A DNA stretch of 64,000 nt from Bacteroidota bacterium (GCA_016706255.1 JADJJZ010000021.1:21627-85626); one strand, 5' to 3'; shown: positions 19,109 to 30,264, counted from the first letter of the stretch. Translations and numbers: made by a program. Notes: a model not told the origin generated them from the sequence alone.

Positions 19109-21992
19109 TGCTTCATTATATCATACAGGAAAAGAAAAACAAATGGTTGCATTCTGATGACTGCGCCATTAGTGATTTGATAAAGTATATTCGCGACAAA
19201 GGACAGTTGCGTGATACGCAAATTGAAGCGATTGAAACTTATTTGTTTTTGAAAATACAAGGACAGAATAAACCACTTTGGCAATTATTTTCAGAAGGCT
19301 TTTTACCAACGGAACAGACTTATCAAAACTTAATATTAATCAAACCGCAAGAGATTTTTTAACCGCCAACAAAGACGCTTTTGCATTGTATGACTTTGCA
19401 AGAACAAAAACGGAAACGTCTCTTTACTTCCTGAACTGGAAAAACTAATCGTTGACAAACCAACCGAATTAGATTACGACACAATTATAAAAAGCATTTT
19501 CTACAATGTAAGTTATGCCGACTATTTAATGAGTTTGCCTATGGGTGCAGGTAAAACTTTTTTGATGGCGGCTTTCATTTATTTAGACTTGTATTTTGCC
19601 GACAACGAACCAGAGAACAAAGCATTTGCACATAATTTTTTAGTGCTTATTCCTTCTGGCTTAAAATCCTCTATCGTTCCGAGTTTAAAGACAATTGAAA
19701 ATTACGACCCTTCTTGGGTGTTGCCCGAACCATCGGCAAGCAAACTGAAAAAGTTATTGAAGTTTGATGTTTTAGACGAGCAGAAATCAGCCAAGAAAAG
19801 TAACAAAGCAAGAAACCCAAATGCACAAAAAGTAAACGCCTGTTTGCCTAATCCGTTCGGACAAGTGTTTGTAGTAAATGCTGAGAAAGTTATTTTGGAA
19901 AGTTTCAAGTTCAATGCACAAACTGAATTGGAACTGGAAGAAGAAGAAGACACAAGCAACGATTTAAAAAGATTATTCGGACAAATTCCAAATCTTACAA
20001 TTCTAATAGATGAAGTTCACCACGCTGCAACCGATGATATTAAATTACGGCAAGCCGTAAATTATTGGCACAGCAAAGGAAATATCACAACGGTTTTAGG
20101 TTTCTCGGGAACACCTTATTTACAAGGTGCTGAAACCATCAAAGCAGGTGATTACGCTTTTAAATTTTCGCAAATAACCAACACGGTTTATTATTATCCA
20201 TTGGTTACAGCGATTAAAAAATTCCTTAAAACCCCAACAGTAAAAATCGGCCAAAACCTTGACCGTTTTCAAATCATTAAAAAAGGAATTGAGGACTTTG
20301 ATGCACAATACAATAAAACGGTTTATGAAAATGGAGCAATTGCGAAGATTGCTATGTATTGCAGCAACATTGAAGTTTTGGAAGAAGAAGTTTACCCGTT
20401 CCTGACAAGCGAATTAAAAATAAATCCTGTCGAGATTTTGAAATTTCACGGAGGAAATAAAAAATATTCTTTGCCAAAAGAGAATGAATTAGAGTTTCGT
20501 TCATTGGATTTGGCAATTTCTAAAAAGCGATATATTCTTTTAGTGCAAGTTGGTAAAGAAGGTTGGGACTGCCCAAGTTTAACAGGTGTAATCCTTTCTC
20601 AAAAAGGCGACAGTCCTCAAAATATGGTGTTGCAAACTTCTTGCAGGTGTTTACGCCAAGTAGACAAAGGAAAAGAAGAAACGGCTTTAATTTGGCTGAA
20701 TAAAGATAATGCTGATACGCTAAACAAACAGTTGAAGCAAGAGCAAAATAGCAGCATTGATGAGCTGAACAGCGCCAAACGAATAGGTAAAGCCGAAATG
20801 GTGGAACGCCACAGCCGTATGGAATACTTGCAATTGCCGAAAGTTGAATTTTATCAAATGAAAGTTACCTATCAAAGTATTGATGAGGAAGAAACGGCAA
20901 ACACAAAAGCCAAGTTAAAAGCCATCTTAAAAAAGATGGCAGATTACAAGGCTTCGGCTTTGATAAGCACAAGTGAAATTTCAAACATTGATACTGGAAC
21001 AATTGACATCATTAACGAAACTGGAATTGCATTTGCCAATTTTAACCAATGGCTTTTTGAAATAAGCCGTCAAAGTTTTGGTTTGATTTCTGAAACGCAA
21101 TTGCACCAATATGATACAGAACTAAACGAAATATTTGAAACCGTTTCATTTGAAAAAGACGGGAACCGTTTTTTCAATGAGTTGTATGATTTGCATTTGA
21201 TACAATCAAAAATTCGTGTTGCGTTTAGCATCAAAAGGAGATTTACAAACCGACACAGAAGTAATTCCAAAACAAGCAGAATTATTGATTGCCGAACGCT
21301 TGACCGATGTAGAGAAAAATCCTAAACTCTATCCGAAAGAAGCCGACACAAATAAAATTCTTGAATTAGATAAAACAAATGAAAGTGTTGAGGTTGATAT
21401 GGCCGAAGTTGAAAAGGCTTATAACCTTATGAAAGAAGCGTTGGAAGCCCAAGGAATGGCAAGTATGGTTATCTCTTACGACAGTTTTAAATCAGGTAAA
21501 GAATATTCATCAGTTGTAAAGGCAAAAAATAATTCCTTTCATTATTTACCATACAACTTTGGTAGTGGCAGCAGTGGTTTTGAAATACAAGCACTCCAAG
21601 AAACTTTGCGATTATCTAATTTCAAAACTAAAGAGTTGGAAATATACTACAATGGTGAACGTGGCTTAACTGAATTTGTAATTAATTGCTTTGCCAAAGA
21701 AGGTAAGTATTGGAAAAACATTGGGAAATACACCACCGATTTTTTAATTGTGAAACGAACCACCAAAGACAAAATTCACAAAGCCTTGCTCATTGAAACC
21801 AAAGGTGCTTTGTATGCAGAAGACAAGGTTTTTCAGAAAAAGAAAGAATACGTAGAAACCGAGTTTTTAAAGCTAAACCATGAAAAATTCGGCTACAAAC
21901 GTTTCGACTTCCTATATTTGGAAGACAGCAAAAACTTTGAAGCAAACATTATTAAATTAAATAATAAAATTAACTTGTTTTTTAACGATTAA
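19108..21992 (+). CDS. res: Type III restriction endonuclease Res subunit (frame breaks)
   Basis: About 960 residues when joined. The N-terminus has a Q-motif-like RDTQIEAIETYL. The helicase core has Walker A LPMGAGKTF, DExH box LIDEVHHA, motif III GFSGTPY, and later motifs LVQVGKEGWDCPS and QTSCRCLRQV. The C-terminal nuclease is a PD-(D/E)xK type: TTDFLIVKR followed by ALLIETKGALY. Frame breaks lie at about 19330, at 19410 (an A5 run that reads correctly as A6) and at 21230 (A4 that reads correctly as A3), so each is probably a sequencing error. Res normally works only in complex with Mod. Here mod is last in the operon, behind two PtuAB-like genes; the usual order is mod-res. Confidence 0.8.
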
Positions 21993-21995
21993 TAT

Positions 21996-23473
21996 ATGAA
22001 GCTAATTGAAACTACTTTTAATAACTTTCGTTGCTTTAAAAGCTACACCTTAAAATATGGAGGCGAAACTACAGTTTTAATAGGGAAGAATGGGACTGGT
22101 AAATCTAGTATATTATCTGGTATTCGTAGGGGGCTGAGCTTTATGTTTGCTAAATCTAAAAGATATTCAAAGAGTTTAGCAATATCAAATAACGCTAATG
22201 TGAGATCTTATTTAAAAGAGGATGCAAATTATGACACAGTAAATAGAATTTACAACTATCCTATTAAAAATTCATTTATCGCTTCCTTTAGAAGTTCGAC
22301 TTTGAATTGGGCAATGTTAAAAAATACCGAAAGCGGTGGATATACAACCAACTATTATAAAGAGGCGTTGCATGCTGTATTAAATGCTTATAATGAAAAT
22401 TTATTGGTGGAACTTCCTGTATTGGCAGTTATTTCAGATTCTTTTCCTCACCTAAAAATCAACTTTGGCTCACGGGTGAGAAAAATAGTTAGTCAGGATA
22501 TTGTCCCAAGAGATTTGGCTTATTACGGTTGGGATGATAGAACAAATTGTATTGAATTATGGCTAAATAGATTTTATAAAGTTTCAAATTTTGAGAAGGA
22601 TCTTAACGATGATATAAAATCAATTGAATCCCAATTAGAAATACATAGAGGTAGGTTTTAGATGCTGAGGAAAATGATGATTCAAAATTAAATCATATTC
22701 AAGGTACTATTAAGGAGTTAAATGAACGTTTAAAATATTTAAATAGTGATAAAAGAATTAATTCATTTAGCAAAGAACGTTTGTACATAGAAAATAAACT
22801 TATAGAATTTACTAAACCCTTGTCGGAGGAATATAGTTTTATTAATAAGGAATTTGAGTTGTATAGGGTTTCAGTAAATAGACCCGATAAAAAGAATTAT
22901 ATTTTGGAATTCAGCTTTAAAGATGGTAGAATTATCACTTTTGATATGCTGCCTATGGGATATAAACGGATATTTTCTATTGTAATAGATATTGCTTATC
23001 GCTCTTTTATTTTAAACGAATTAAAAGAAAGCGAAGGTGTAGTTTTAATTGATGAAATAGAACTTCACTTACACCCTACTTTACAACAAGACGTCTTGCA
23101 AAGGTTCAGAAAGGCTTTCCCCAAAGTTCAATTTATAATTACAACTCACTCTCCTATAATAATTTCAAATTTCAAAGCAAATGAGACAAATACAATTATT
23201 AAACTTGAGCATGAAGGTAATATATATTTAAATGAAAATGTAGAAAATATTTATGGAATAGATTATTCTACAAACTTATCCGAAGTGATGGAAGTAGCAC
23301 CACGTCCCTCTACGATTGAAAAATATATTAATGCCTATTTGTTCTTGCTTGGCAAAGGAAAAGCAGAAGAAGCAAATCAAATGTATTCAAAACTTAAGGC
23401 GTATATTGGCGGAAACATACCAGAGTTAATACAAGAGGAAATTGACGAAAAGAAAAAAGCATATGGTAAATAA
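21996..23473 (+). CDS. PtuA-like AAA/ABC ATPase (Septu type), one frame break
   Basis: About 490 residues when joined. Walker A is IGKNGTGKSS (29-38). The second half has the signature-like MLPMGYKRIFSIVIDI, Walker B VVLIDEIELHLHP and the switch His in FIITTHSPIII: an SMC-like ATPase of the OLD/PtuA type. The two halves are joined by a coiled-coil stretch (TIKELNERLKYLN). The break near 22650 is cured by reading GG as GGG (REVLDAEEND-like text follows). It starts 3 nt after res and overlaps the HNH gene by 1 nt. With an HNH partner it forms the Septu pair, in which the ATPase holds and controls the nuclease. By eye more AT-rich than res and mod. Confidence 0.75.
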
Positions 23474-24240
23474 TGCAATATATTAACAAATTACCTAACC
23501 CGAGTCCTTCAACCGCGATAGTTGACAATTTCCTAAACCAGTGTTGGGATGGGGCTGAATATATTGGTGCTACATATGACTCTTTTCCCAAACCCCCAAT
23601 ACGGCAAATACTTTTGCATGAGCAAAATTATTTATGTTGTTATTGTATGAAACAACTCACTAATGACCATACAACATCATTAGAACATATTGCGCCTCAT
23701 CATTGTAGTACAGTTGAGTTTAATAAATATACGCAACCTGTAATTGTTCAAAATGTGGTTCATAGATCTCTTTTTAATAGAGGAGTCATCTTGGTAATTC
23801 CAGGTATTTATCCTCATGATATTGCATATCACAATTTGCTTGCTTCATGCAATAGCAAATCCCATTGTAACCATCATCGAGATAATAATTTTATTAACTG
23901 TTTTTTTTATGACCATCAAATAACTCACAAGGTCTTATATGATTCGGAAGGGAATGTATTTTCTAGTGAGTATATTGAAGATTTGGAAACCATTGGTATA
24001 TCAATTAATCAATTGTTGATAGTTTTTCGAAAGATATGGTATGAACTTGCGAAGACAAAGGAATCAGTTGGAGATGTTCTCGAAGATGATATATTAGAGG
24101 TTGTTGCAGAAATTACAATTTCAGATAAATTTCCAGTAACAATTAATGATTTTTGGGGAAGTCCATCAAAAATATCAGAATTAATGAAATACAAATGGTT
24201 TTTTGAATATTATAAAAATCAACTAAATAACAAAAACTAA
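23473..24240 (+). CDS. PtuB-like HNH endonuclease (Septu type)
   Basis: 255 residues. The HNH zinc-finger layout is visible: CCYC (Cys55 and Cys58), SLEHIAPHH (Glu71, His72), then HNLLASCN (Asn121, Cys126) and HCNHH (Cys132, His134, His135). This is the pattern of PtuB of Septu and of TIGR02646-like nucleases, also found with retron Ec78-type systems. It would cut DNA (or tRNA, in some relatives) when freed by the ATPase. A loop of about 35 residues between the EH and NLL motifs is longer than usual. The start overlaps the ATPase stop (TAATG), and it ends 2 nt before mod. Frame intact. Confidence 0.75.
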   Translation: MQYINKLPNPSPSTAIVDNFLNQCWDGAEYIGATYDSFPKPPIRQILLHEQNYLCCYCMKQLTNDHTTSLEHIAPHHCSTVEFNKYTQPVIVQNVVHRSLFNRGVILVIPGIYPHDIAYHNLLASCNSKSHCNHHRDNNFINCFFYDHQITHKVLYDSEGNVFSSEYIEDLETIGISINQLLIVFRKIWYELAKTKESVGDVLEDDILEVVAEITISDKFPVTINDFWGSPSKISELMKYKWFFEYYKNQLNNKN

Positions 24241-24242
24241 AT

Positions 24243-26251
24243 ATGCCAATAAAATATATACCATATTACCCGAAAACAGTTGAAGGGCAAGCGATATTAG
24301 ATAACATTACACGGACACAAAGAGTATTGCGTTACCGTGAAAATGATAAGGTTTACGACCGTCTAAAAAGAGGTATGCCTTATTACGAAGTAGAACCATT
24401 GGAAACTGTAGGCGAACCTTCTGAAAATATGGTAATTCGTGGTGAATGTATTTCGGCTTGTGCCTACCTGAAAGAGAAAGGAATTAAGGTGGACTTGGTT
24501 TACATTGACCCACCGTTTGCAAGTGGTGCCGATTATGCTAAAAAAGTTTACTTACGCAGAAACCCAAAACTTGCAGAAAAAATTGCAGCAGCCGAGCAAG
24601 AAATGGATATTGATGAACTCAAAGCATTTGAGGAAAAAATGTATGGAGATATTTGGCAGAAGGAAGATTACTTGAATTGGATGTATGAAAATCTAATGGC
24701 AATCAAAAGCATAATGAGTGAAAAAGCCAGTATATACCTTCACTTGGATTGGCACATTTCACATTATGCTAAAATATTAATGGACGAAGTTTTTGGGGAT
24801 GATAATTTTGTTAATGAAATTATTTGGAGAAGAAAATTAGCTACTTCTTATGCTTCTAAGCAATTCGGAATTACAAACGACACTATTTTTTGGTATTGCA
24901 AAGGCGAAGAATATGTATTCAATGCAGAGTATTCTTTAGAAGATGAAAATACTCAAAATTATCTTGAGGGGAGGGTGGTTTTTGATGAGGTATGTAGTAT
25001 ATGAAATCACCACTTGTAAATTCCTTATACCGCCAAAATTTGAAATATGTTTTTAATGGAGTTGAGCCACCAGAGAACGGCTGGTTGTATAAGAAACAAA
25101 GAATGCAGGAATTATTTGATAACAACGAATTGGTAATGCCTGTTAATGGCACAGGTCGCATTTATCGCAAAATCTATGCAGATACTTATCAAGGTCAACT
25201 AATTCAAAACCTATGGCTCGACATTCCTATTGTCAATCCTATGGCGAAAGAACGATTAGATTACGCAACGCAGAAACCCGAAGCTCTTTTGCAAAGAATT
25301 ATGAAAGCAAGTAGTGAAGAAGGAATGATTGTAGCAGATTTTTTTGGAGGAAGTGGCGTTACAGCGAAAGTTGCAAACGACTTGGGAAGAAAATTTATTC
25401 ATAATGATATTGGTATCAATAGCATTCAAACTGTTAGAGATAGATTGAAAGAAAGCAAAGCCAATTTTCAAATTGTAGAAATTAAAGATGGAGTTAATTT
25501 GTTCCGAAATCCTCAGCAGACGATGGATAAACTGGCAACACTTATTCCAGGCTTACAAAAGGGAGTAAAAGGCATCAGTAATTTTTGGTTTGGTGCTATT
25601 ACCAAAAGCAAAGAAGGTATTGTCCCTGTTTACGTTCCCAATTTACTCAACACACAGGAAAAAGTATTGGACATTCCAATCATAAACACCATCATTAATC
25701 AGGAACTGCAAAACTTAGAAGTCAACGCTAAAAGAGTAATCGTGTATTACATAGATATTGACGACCAAAAGGCATTGGAGAAATTCATAAAAGACAACAA
25801 TGGTACCGAAATAGAAGTTGAGCTGAAAGACCTTAAAAATCTATTGCATGATGTGGTAATTGAGGACATCATCGATATTAGAACCACCAAAATAAAAGAC
25901 GGTTACGAAACAGAAATAAACACATTCATTAGCGACCGTTTAATTCAAAAAATAGGTGAGTTCAACCAAAAAGGAAATTTACAATCCATTGCCAAAGGCA
26001 AAAAATTCAATCCTATTAACATTAGTGAAGAGGGTTTAGAATTAATAGAACTTATTGCCCTCGACTGTGAAAACACCAAAGGACAATGGCACAGCACAAC
26101 CGAATTAAAAATTGATAAACTTGGATATGTAATTACAAACGGAGTAAAATCAAAAAACTTTTGGGATGGGAAAATAACAAGCGATAAAAAACCATTACGA
26201 ATAAAAGTCAGAAATATCAGTGGTGATGAAACGATAAAAGAGATTAGATGA
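24243..26251 (+). CDS. mod: Type III DNA methyltransferase Mod (frame break)
   Basis: About 669 residues when joined. The catalytic motif DPPF is at 89-92 (VDLVYIDPPFASGADY) and the SAM-binding FxGxG comes later (VADFFGGSGVTAKVA), the beta-class order of adenine methyltransferases. Between them lies the presumed target-recognition region (LEDENTQNYLEG to VFNGVEPPENGW). The frame changes near 25000 with an overlap of 4 nt; an extra base in the AGTATATG stretch would restore one protein. The C-terminal third is lysine-rich and has no motif I recognise. Mod methylates the island DNA and gives Res its sequence specificity. It ends the operon, 2 nt after the HNH gene. Confidence 0.8.
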
Positions 26252-26399
26252 CCTACAATAACACAAATAATTAAAGAAATTACACCGATGAAAGTATTTT
26301 TAGATACACGTTTAAGAATGGGTAAAAGAAAATATTAAGAAATAATTATAGGATACCATTTTCAAGAATTGTAGCCTACCCAATGCCCCAAACGTCCGA

Positions 26400-26920
26400 T
26401 TAATCATCCATGTTTACAACCCAATTTGCAACAGATTCTGGATAATTTTCTAACAACATACTTCCTGGTACCTCTTCGTAAGTAGCAACACTTAATAGCA
26501 TAGAAATTATGCGATCTCCTTTAGCAATATTAATTATAAGTTTTCTAATCTGTTCAATGAATTGGTTTAAATAATCTTCTGGTTTTGAATCAAATAACAT
26601 GTCGCAACCAACTGAAATTTCATGAGCTATTTCGTTTCTAGCATCTTTTGCTGCTTTCAGAATATGATATAAATCGTTATCAAAGGCAAATGCTTTAATA
26701 TGGTTGTTTAGTGTAGTTCGTGAAATCTCATCAGAGAACTTCTTCAAACTATCGTCATCATCTAAAGGAATTATTCCGGCTTTAAGTTTTAAGATTGCTG
26801 TCATGGATTGACAGAGTTTTTCATATCGTGAGGCAATTGTTAATGCACGACCAATGACACTATAATAATTATCGCTAAAAACTGTCCGTTGAAGATTATT
26901 AAAAAGATTTGTGGTTCCAT
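26400..26920 (-). CDS. HEPN-motif protein next to the defence operon
   Basis: Helical protein of about 172 residues. The segment AKDARNEIAHE contains an R-x4-H pair (RNEIAH), the signature of HEPN ribonucleases and HEPN-like toxins or abortive-infection proteins. The first in-frame ATG in the unbroken part is at 26804, but the sequence is coding up to MEPQIFF at 26920 if a T5 run near 26905 is read as T6 (NNLQRTVFSDNYYSVIGRAL follows). It is transcribed toward mod, with 148 bp between the stops. HEPN RNase activity is inferred only from the motif; some HEPN-like proteins lack it. Confidence 0.5.
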
Positions 26921-27161
26921 TTTTTTCAAATTAAACCGTAATTCAGACGTATTTGAAGATATTCAAAATATAGCCAGAATATTTAGCTGGAATAAGTTCA
27001 TTATTTTGTATAAATAGACTCACTAACTATGTATAAATTTTCTTAACTAATTTCAACTAATATAGTTTATTAATTTAGGCCGGTTTTTATTAAATTAATT
27101 TCGTCCTATTAGAGGATATTACATTTTAAATTACATTTTAAAGCTATAAAAAATGCATAAA

Positions 27162-28857
27162 TTATTTCAAGATAATTTTACTTACATGACAATTAAATTC
27201 GTCAATTACTTTCAATAAATACGTGCCTTTTGGATATCGTAATAAATTAAGTGTAGATGGAGATCCTGATACAGTAAAAATGGTTATTAGTTGCCCTTGT
27301 AAATTATAAATTTCGACAGATCCTTGATTTATATTGTAAATATTAATAATACCAAACGATGGATTTGGATATAAATTAATGTTTTGATTTGAATTTCCAA
27401 AAATGCCCACTATGCTAATACTATAACAATCAGTAGTGTCAGAGCAGAATCCCTTAGTGAGGATTGCAGCATAATTACCATCAATAATCGGAGTAAAGTC
27501 TTGATCTATCTGACCTGATATTGGTGCGTAGTCATTATCACAATCTACCCATTGGTATTCCGCATCAGTTTCAGTGGCAGTTAATGTGTTTCCTGTCTGA
27601 GAAATTGAGGTATTAATAAATTCACAATCACCATTATATCTAATAATTGCAAAGTCTTTAGAAATATCATATCCATATCCCGCTACCAATATTTTGCCAT
27701 CCGGTTGAATTAAAATTGCACTCGCTCCATTATCATTGCCTGCAATGTCAGTAGTTACTTTCCCACCTATTCCAAAGGTATTATCTAATGTTCCATCAAA
27801 ATTATAGCGTACTAACGCAAAATCTGCGCTTGGGTATCCCTCTTCCCCTACTACAACAATTTTTCCGTCAATTTGTAGGCTAACCGCGGTTCCCCAATCA
27901 GAATCAGTGCCAAAATCAGTAGTAACTTTTCCGTCGCCATCAAAAGTGTTATCTAAACTTCCGTTAATATTATATCTTAAAACTGCAATATTGTCATCTG
28001 AAGTACCAGCAATAATAATTTTGCCGTCATATTGTATTGTTATTGAAGATGCACCTTCAAATTCACTTCCTAAATCTGTAATAACCTTTCCATCTAAATC
28101 GAAGGAATTATCTAAACTCCCATCAGTATTATAACGTGCTAAACCAAAGTCCTCATAAGGAATAGTACTCATAATACTCCCAGCTAAAATGATTTTACCA
28201 TCATCTTGAATCGCCAGCGCCCAGCAGTCATCGGAATAGCCTGTAAAATCCGTAATTATTTTACCATCCACACCAAATGTATTATCTAGAGTTCCATTGG
28301 TATTGTATCTCGCTAATGCGAAATCAAAATAATAATCCGCGGAGCCTGCAACAACAATTTTTCCATCATCCTGAATTGCAACAGAAGTTGCTCTGGAACC
28401 ACCATCAAAGTTTGTAATAACTTTACCACTAACCCCAAATGTATTGTCCAAAGTTCCATTACTATTGTAACGAGCTATAGCAAAACTATTTTCACTTGAT
28501 CCGACTGCAATGATTTTACCATCATCCTGCAAAGCAACTGCAGCGCAACTTTCATAATAACTACCTAAATCTGTGGTTACCTTGCCATCATCACTAAATG
28601 TGATATCTAAACTACCATCAACATTATATCGTGCTATAGCAAAATTATCCTCAACGTCAGAGGATGTTGTACTACAGCAATTATTTTACCGTCTGGTTGA
28701 AGGATTATTGAGGAGATGCCATCATCGTTACTTGGACTAAATCCAGTGGTTACAATTCCATCGGTGCCAAATGTTGGATCAATTCCGCCAGCTTGTCCAA
28801 AACTTGAAATTTTAAAAACTAAAAGCAAACAAATTATAAATGTTAATTTTTTCTCAT
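27162..28857 (-). CDS. T9SS-secreted delta-60 repeat protein (frame breaks)
   Basis: At least eight repeats of about 60 residues of the delta-60 type, each with DGKI(I/V)AG and LARYNTNGTLDNTFGxxGKV text, forming a predicted beta-propeller. The C-terminus is a T9SS sorting domain (NINLYPNPSFGIINIY, LLRYPKGTYLLKV). The N-terminus is a signal peptide in broken frame: MRKKLTFIICLLLVFKISSFG is obtained if an A run near 28850 is one base longer. A second break lies near 28665. The product would be exported by the type IX system and kept on the surface. It sits close to the right att site, as the MopE-type cargo sits close to the left one. Confidence 0.7.
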
Positions 28858-29110
28858 TTTCGTGTTTTTAGGTGTAGAATATTAATAATTGAGTGTCTTT
28901 AAATTTAGGATATTAATTGAAAATAATTTGGATCATTTCTCAAAAAGCTATAACAAATGTAAAGGTTTTTGTATTTAATTCCAACCTTCGCAATTTTCTG
29001 CTTCTTTTTAATAAAATTTAAGTTCCGCCATTATGAAAAAAGGTTCTAGCAAAATGTGTACATTGTAGTAAAATATAGGATTTGTTTTACCCATGTTTAA
29101 CCTAAAAACA

Positions 29111-29144
29111 AAAAACCCTTGCAAAATACTCTTGCAAGGGTTTT
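29111..29144 (-). terminator. Terminator of tRNA-Asp
   Basis: Hairpin AAAACCCTTGCAA / TTGCAAGGGTTTT with a T run on the minus strand, 12 bp beyond the tRNA 3' end. It lies inside the island and differs in sequence from the terminators left of the left att copy, as expected if the island brought its own. Confidence 0.75.
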
Positions 29145-29155
29145 CTGAATTCTTA

Positions 29156-29176
29156 GCGGAGCGGACGGGACTCGAA
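29156..29176. other. Right attachment site within tRNA-Asp
   Basis: The last 20 bases of tRNA-Asp plus one flanking base, identical to 10123-10143. Integration here keeps the tRNA whole because the island carries the same 3' end. Confidence 0.7.
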
Positions 29177-29230
29177 CCCGCGACCTCCTGCGTGACAGGC
29201 AGGCATTCTAACCAACTGAACTACCACTCC
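29157..29230 (-). tRNA. tRNA-Asp (GTC)
   Basis: A 74-nt cloverleaf on the minus strand. Acceptor GGAGTGG pairs with CCGCTCC (one T·G pair), the anticodon loop is CTGTCAC with GTC, and the T loop is GGTTCGAGTCC. Discriminator base G, no encoded CCA. Its 3' end faces the island. Confidence 0.95.
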
Positions 29231-29418
29231 GTATTGATGCTCTTTTGAACAAGTTCATTTTTCAAAAGAGATGCAAATATAAAATGTTTAAATGGAATTT
29301 GGGCAAATATTTTGGAAAATAATGTATAGTGAAATCATTAAATTGTTGGCAAGGCTTGATGGGGTTGGGTTGTGGGTGTGGGCGCGTTGTGAATTAATAA
29401 TTTTTTGCGGTTTATTTT

Positions 29419-30258
29419 TTAGGGTTTTTGGGCGATGAGGATGCGGGGTTTGCCCTGGAGGTCGGGGAGGAGGGTGAGGTGTTGGTAGCCGAGGGTGGTT
29501 AGGCGGGTTTGGATTTCGGAGGCGCGGGTTTCGGGGATTTCGAAGTAGAGGTGGCCGCCGGATTGCAATTTTTGCATGCCAAATGCGCCAATTCGGCTGT
29601 AGAAGACTAATGGATCAGAATGGTCTGCAAAAAGTGCAGATTGTGGTTCGTATTGTAATACGTTGGGATGCATGGTTTGGCGGTCTGCAGGGTCAATGTA
29701 GGGCGGATTGGATACAATGACGTGAAACAGGGGTAAAGTGTCTGCAAACGTCTCAAAATGCAAAATATCGGCATATAGGGTGCTGACTTTTGCTCCGAGG
29801 CTAGCTGCGTTGTGAGCGGCTACTTCGAGGGCTGATGGGGAGTTGTCGATTGCAAATATTTCAATCTGTGGTAGCTCGAGGCTCAGGGTAATGGCAATAC
29901 AGCCGCTGCCGGTACCGATATCGAGGATGCGGGTGCCTGGGCCGGGATTGGATTTGATGATGGTTTCTACGAGTTCTTCGGTCTCCGGGCGGGGGATGAG
30001 GACGGCGGGGTTTACAGTGAATTGTTGGCCGTAAAACCAAGCTTTGCCGAGGACGTATTGCACCGGTTCGTTGGATAAGAGGCGCTTAGAAGCGGCTTCC
30101 CACCAGAGCTGTTGCGTGGCATCGAGGGTGGGGTTGGTGCGGACGAAGGGTTTACCGAAGTGTTCTTCGGCGAGGTATTGGGCGATGTTTGCGGCTTCGC
30201 GATTGCCGTAAAGGGGGGTTAGGTTTTGGGTTAGGGATTTTATTTGGTCGCGTAGCAT
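29419..30258 (-). CDS. prmC: Release-factor glutamine methyltransferase PrmC
   Basis: 279 residues. It methylates the Gln of the GGQ motif in peptide chain release factors 1 and 2, using SAM. Seen: the N-terminal helical domain; IPRPETEELVE (88-98); SAM motif ILDIGTGSGCIAI (111-123), with its acidic strand end in IFAIDNS; and catalytic NPPY (184-187) in VSNPPYIDP. Length is normal for the family. Divergent from ribD, a common Bacteroidota arrangement, with 800 bp of repeat DNA between them. The end of the gene is markedly G-rich on the plus strand. Assignment is secure. Confidence 0.9.
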   Translation of the reverse strand: MLRDQIKSLTQNLTPLYGNREAANIAQYLAEEHFGKPFVRTNPTLDATQQLWWEAASKRLLSNEPVQYVLGKAWFYGQQFTVNPAVLIPRPETEELVETIIKSNPGPGTRILDIGTGSGCIAITLSLELPQIEIFAIDNSPSALEVAAHNAASLGAKVSTLYADILHFETFADTLPLFHVIVSNPPYIDPADRQTMHPNVLQYEPQSALFADHSDPLVFYSRIGAFGMQKLQSGGHLYFEIPETRASEIQTRLTTLGYQHLTLLPDLQGKPRILIAQKP

Positions 30259-30264
30259 TTCAGT

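Larger units (their letters stand above)
10123..29176. mobile_element. tRNA-Asp-integrated genomic island
   Basis: The 21 bp at 10123-10143 (beginning GCGGAGCGGACGGGACTCG) are identical to 29156-29176, the 3' end of the intact tRNA-Asp gene. The integrase gene starts 175 bp inside the left copy. The tRNA 3' end faces the island, as expected for integration into a tRNA. The sequences outside the repeat differ on the two inner sides, and each side has its own tRNA terminator. Cargo: integrase, two T9SS proteins, an excisionase-like HTH protein, a VirE-type primase-helicase, the type III/Septu-like defence operon and a HEPN gene. About 19.0 kb. No conjugation genes were seen, so transfer would need a helper. 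Confidence 0.75.

Noticed and set aside
19108..19362. Separate small protein after the controller gene
   Set aside because: It is the N-terminus of Res, cut off by a frame break; coding continues as NINQTARDFLTANKDAF in the next frame.
23473..24240. Retron with an HNH effector
   Set aside because: The ATPase-HNH pair is like that of retron Ec78, but no reverse transcriptase or msr/msd-like RNA is present nearby.
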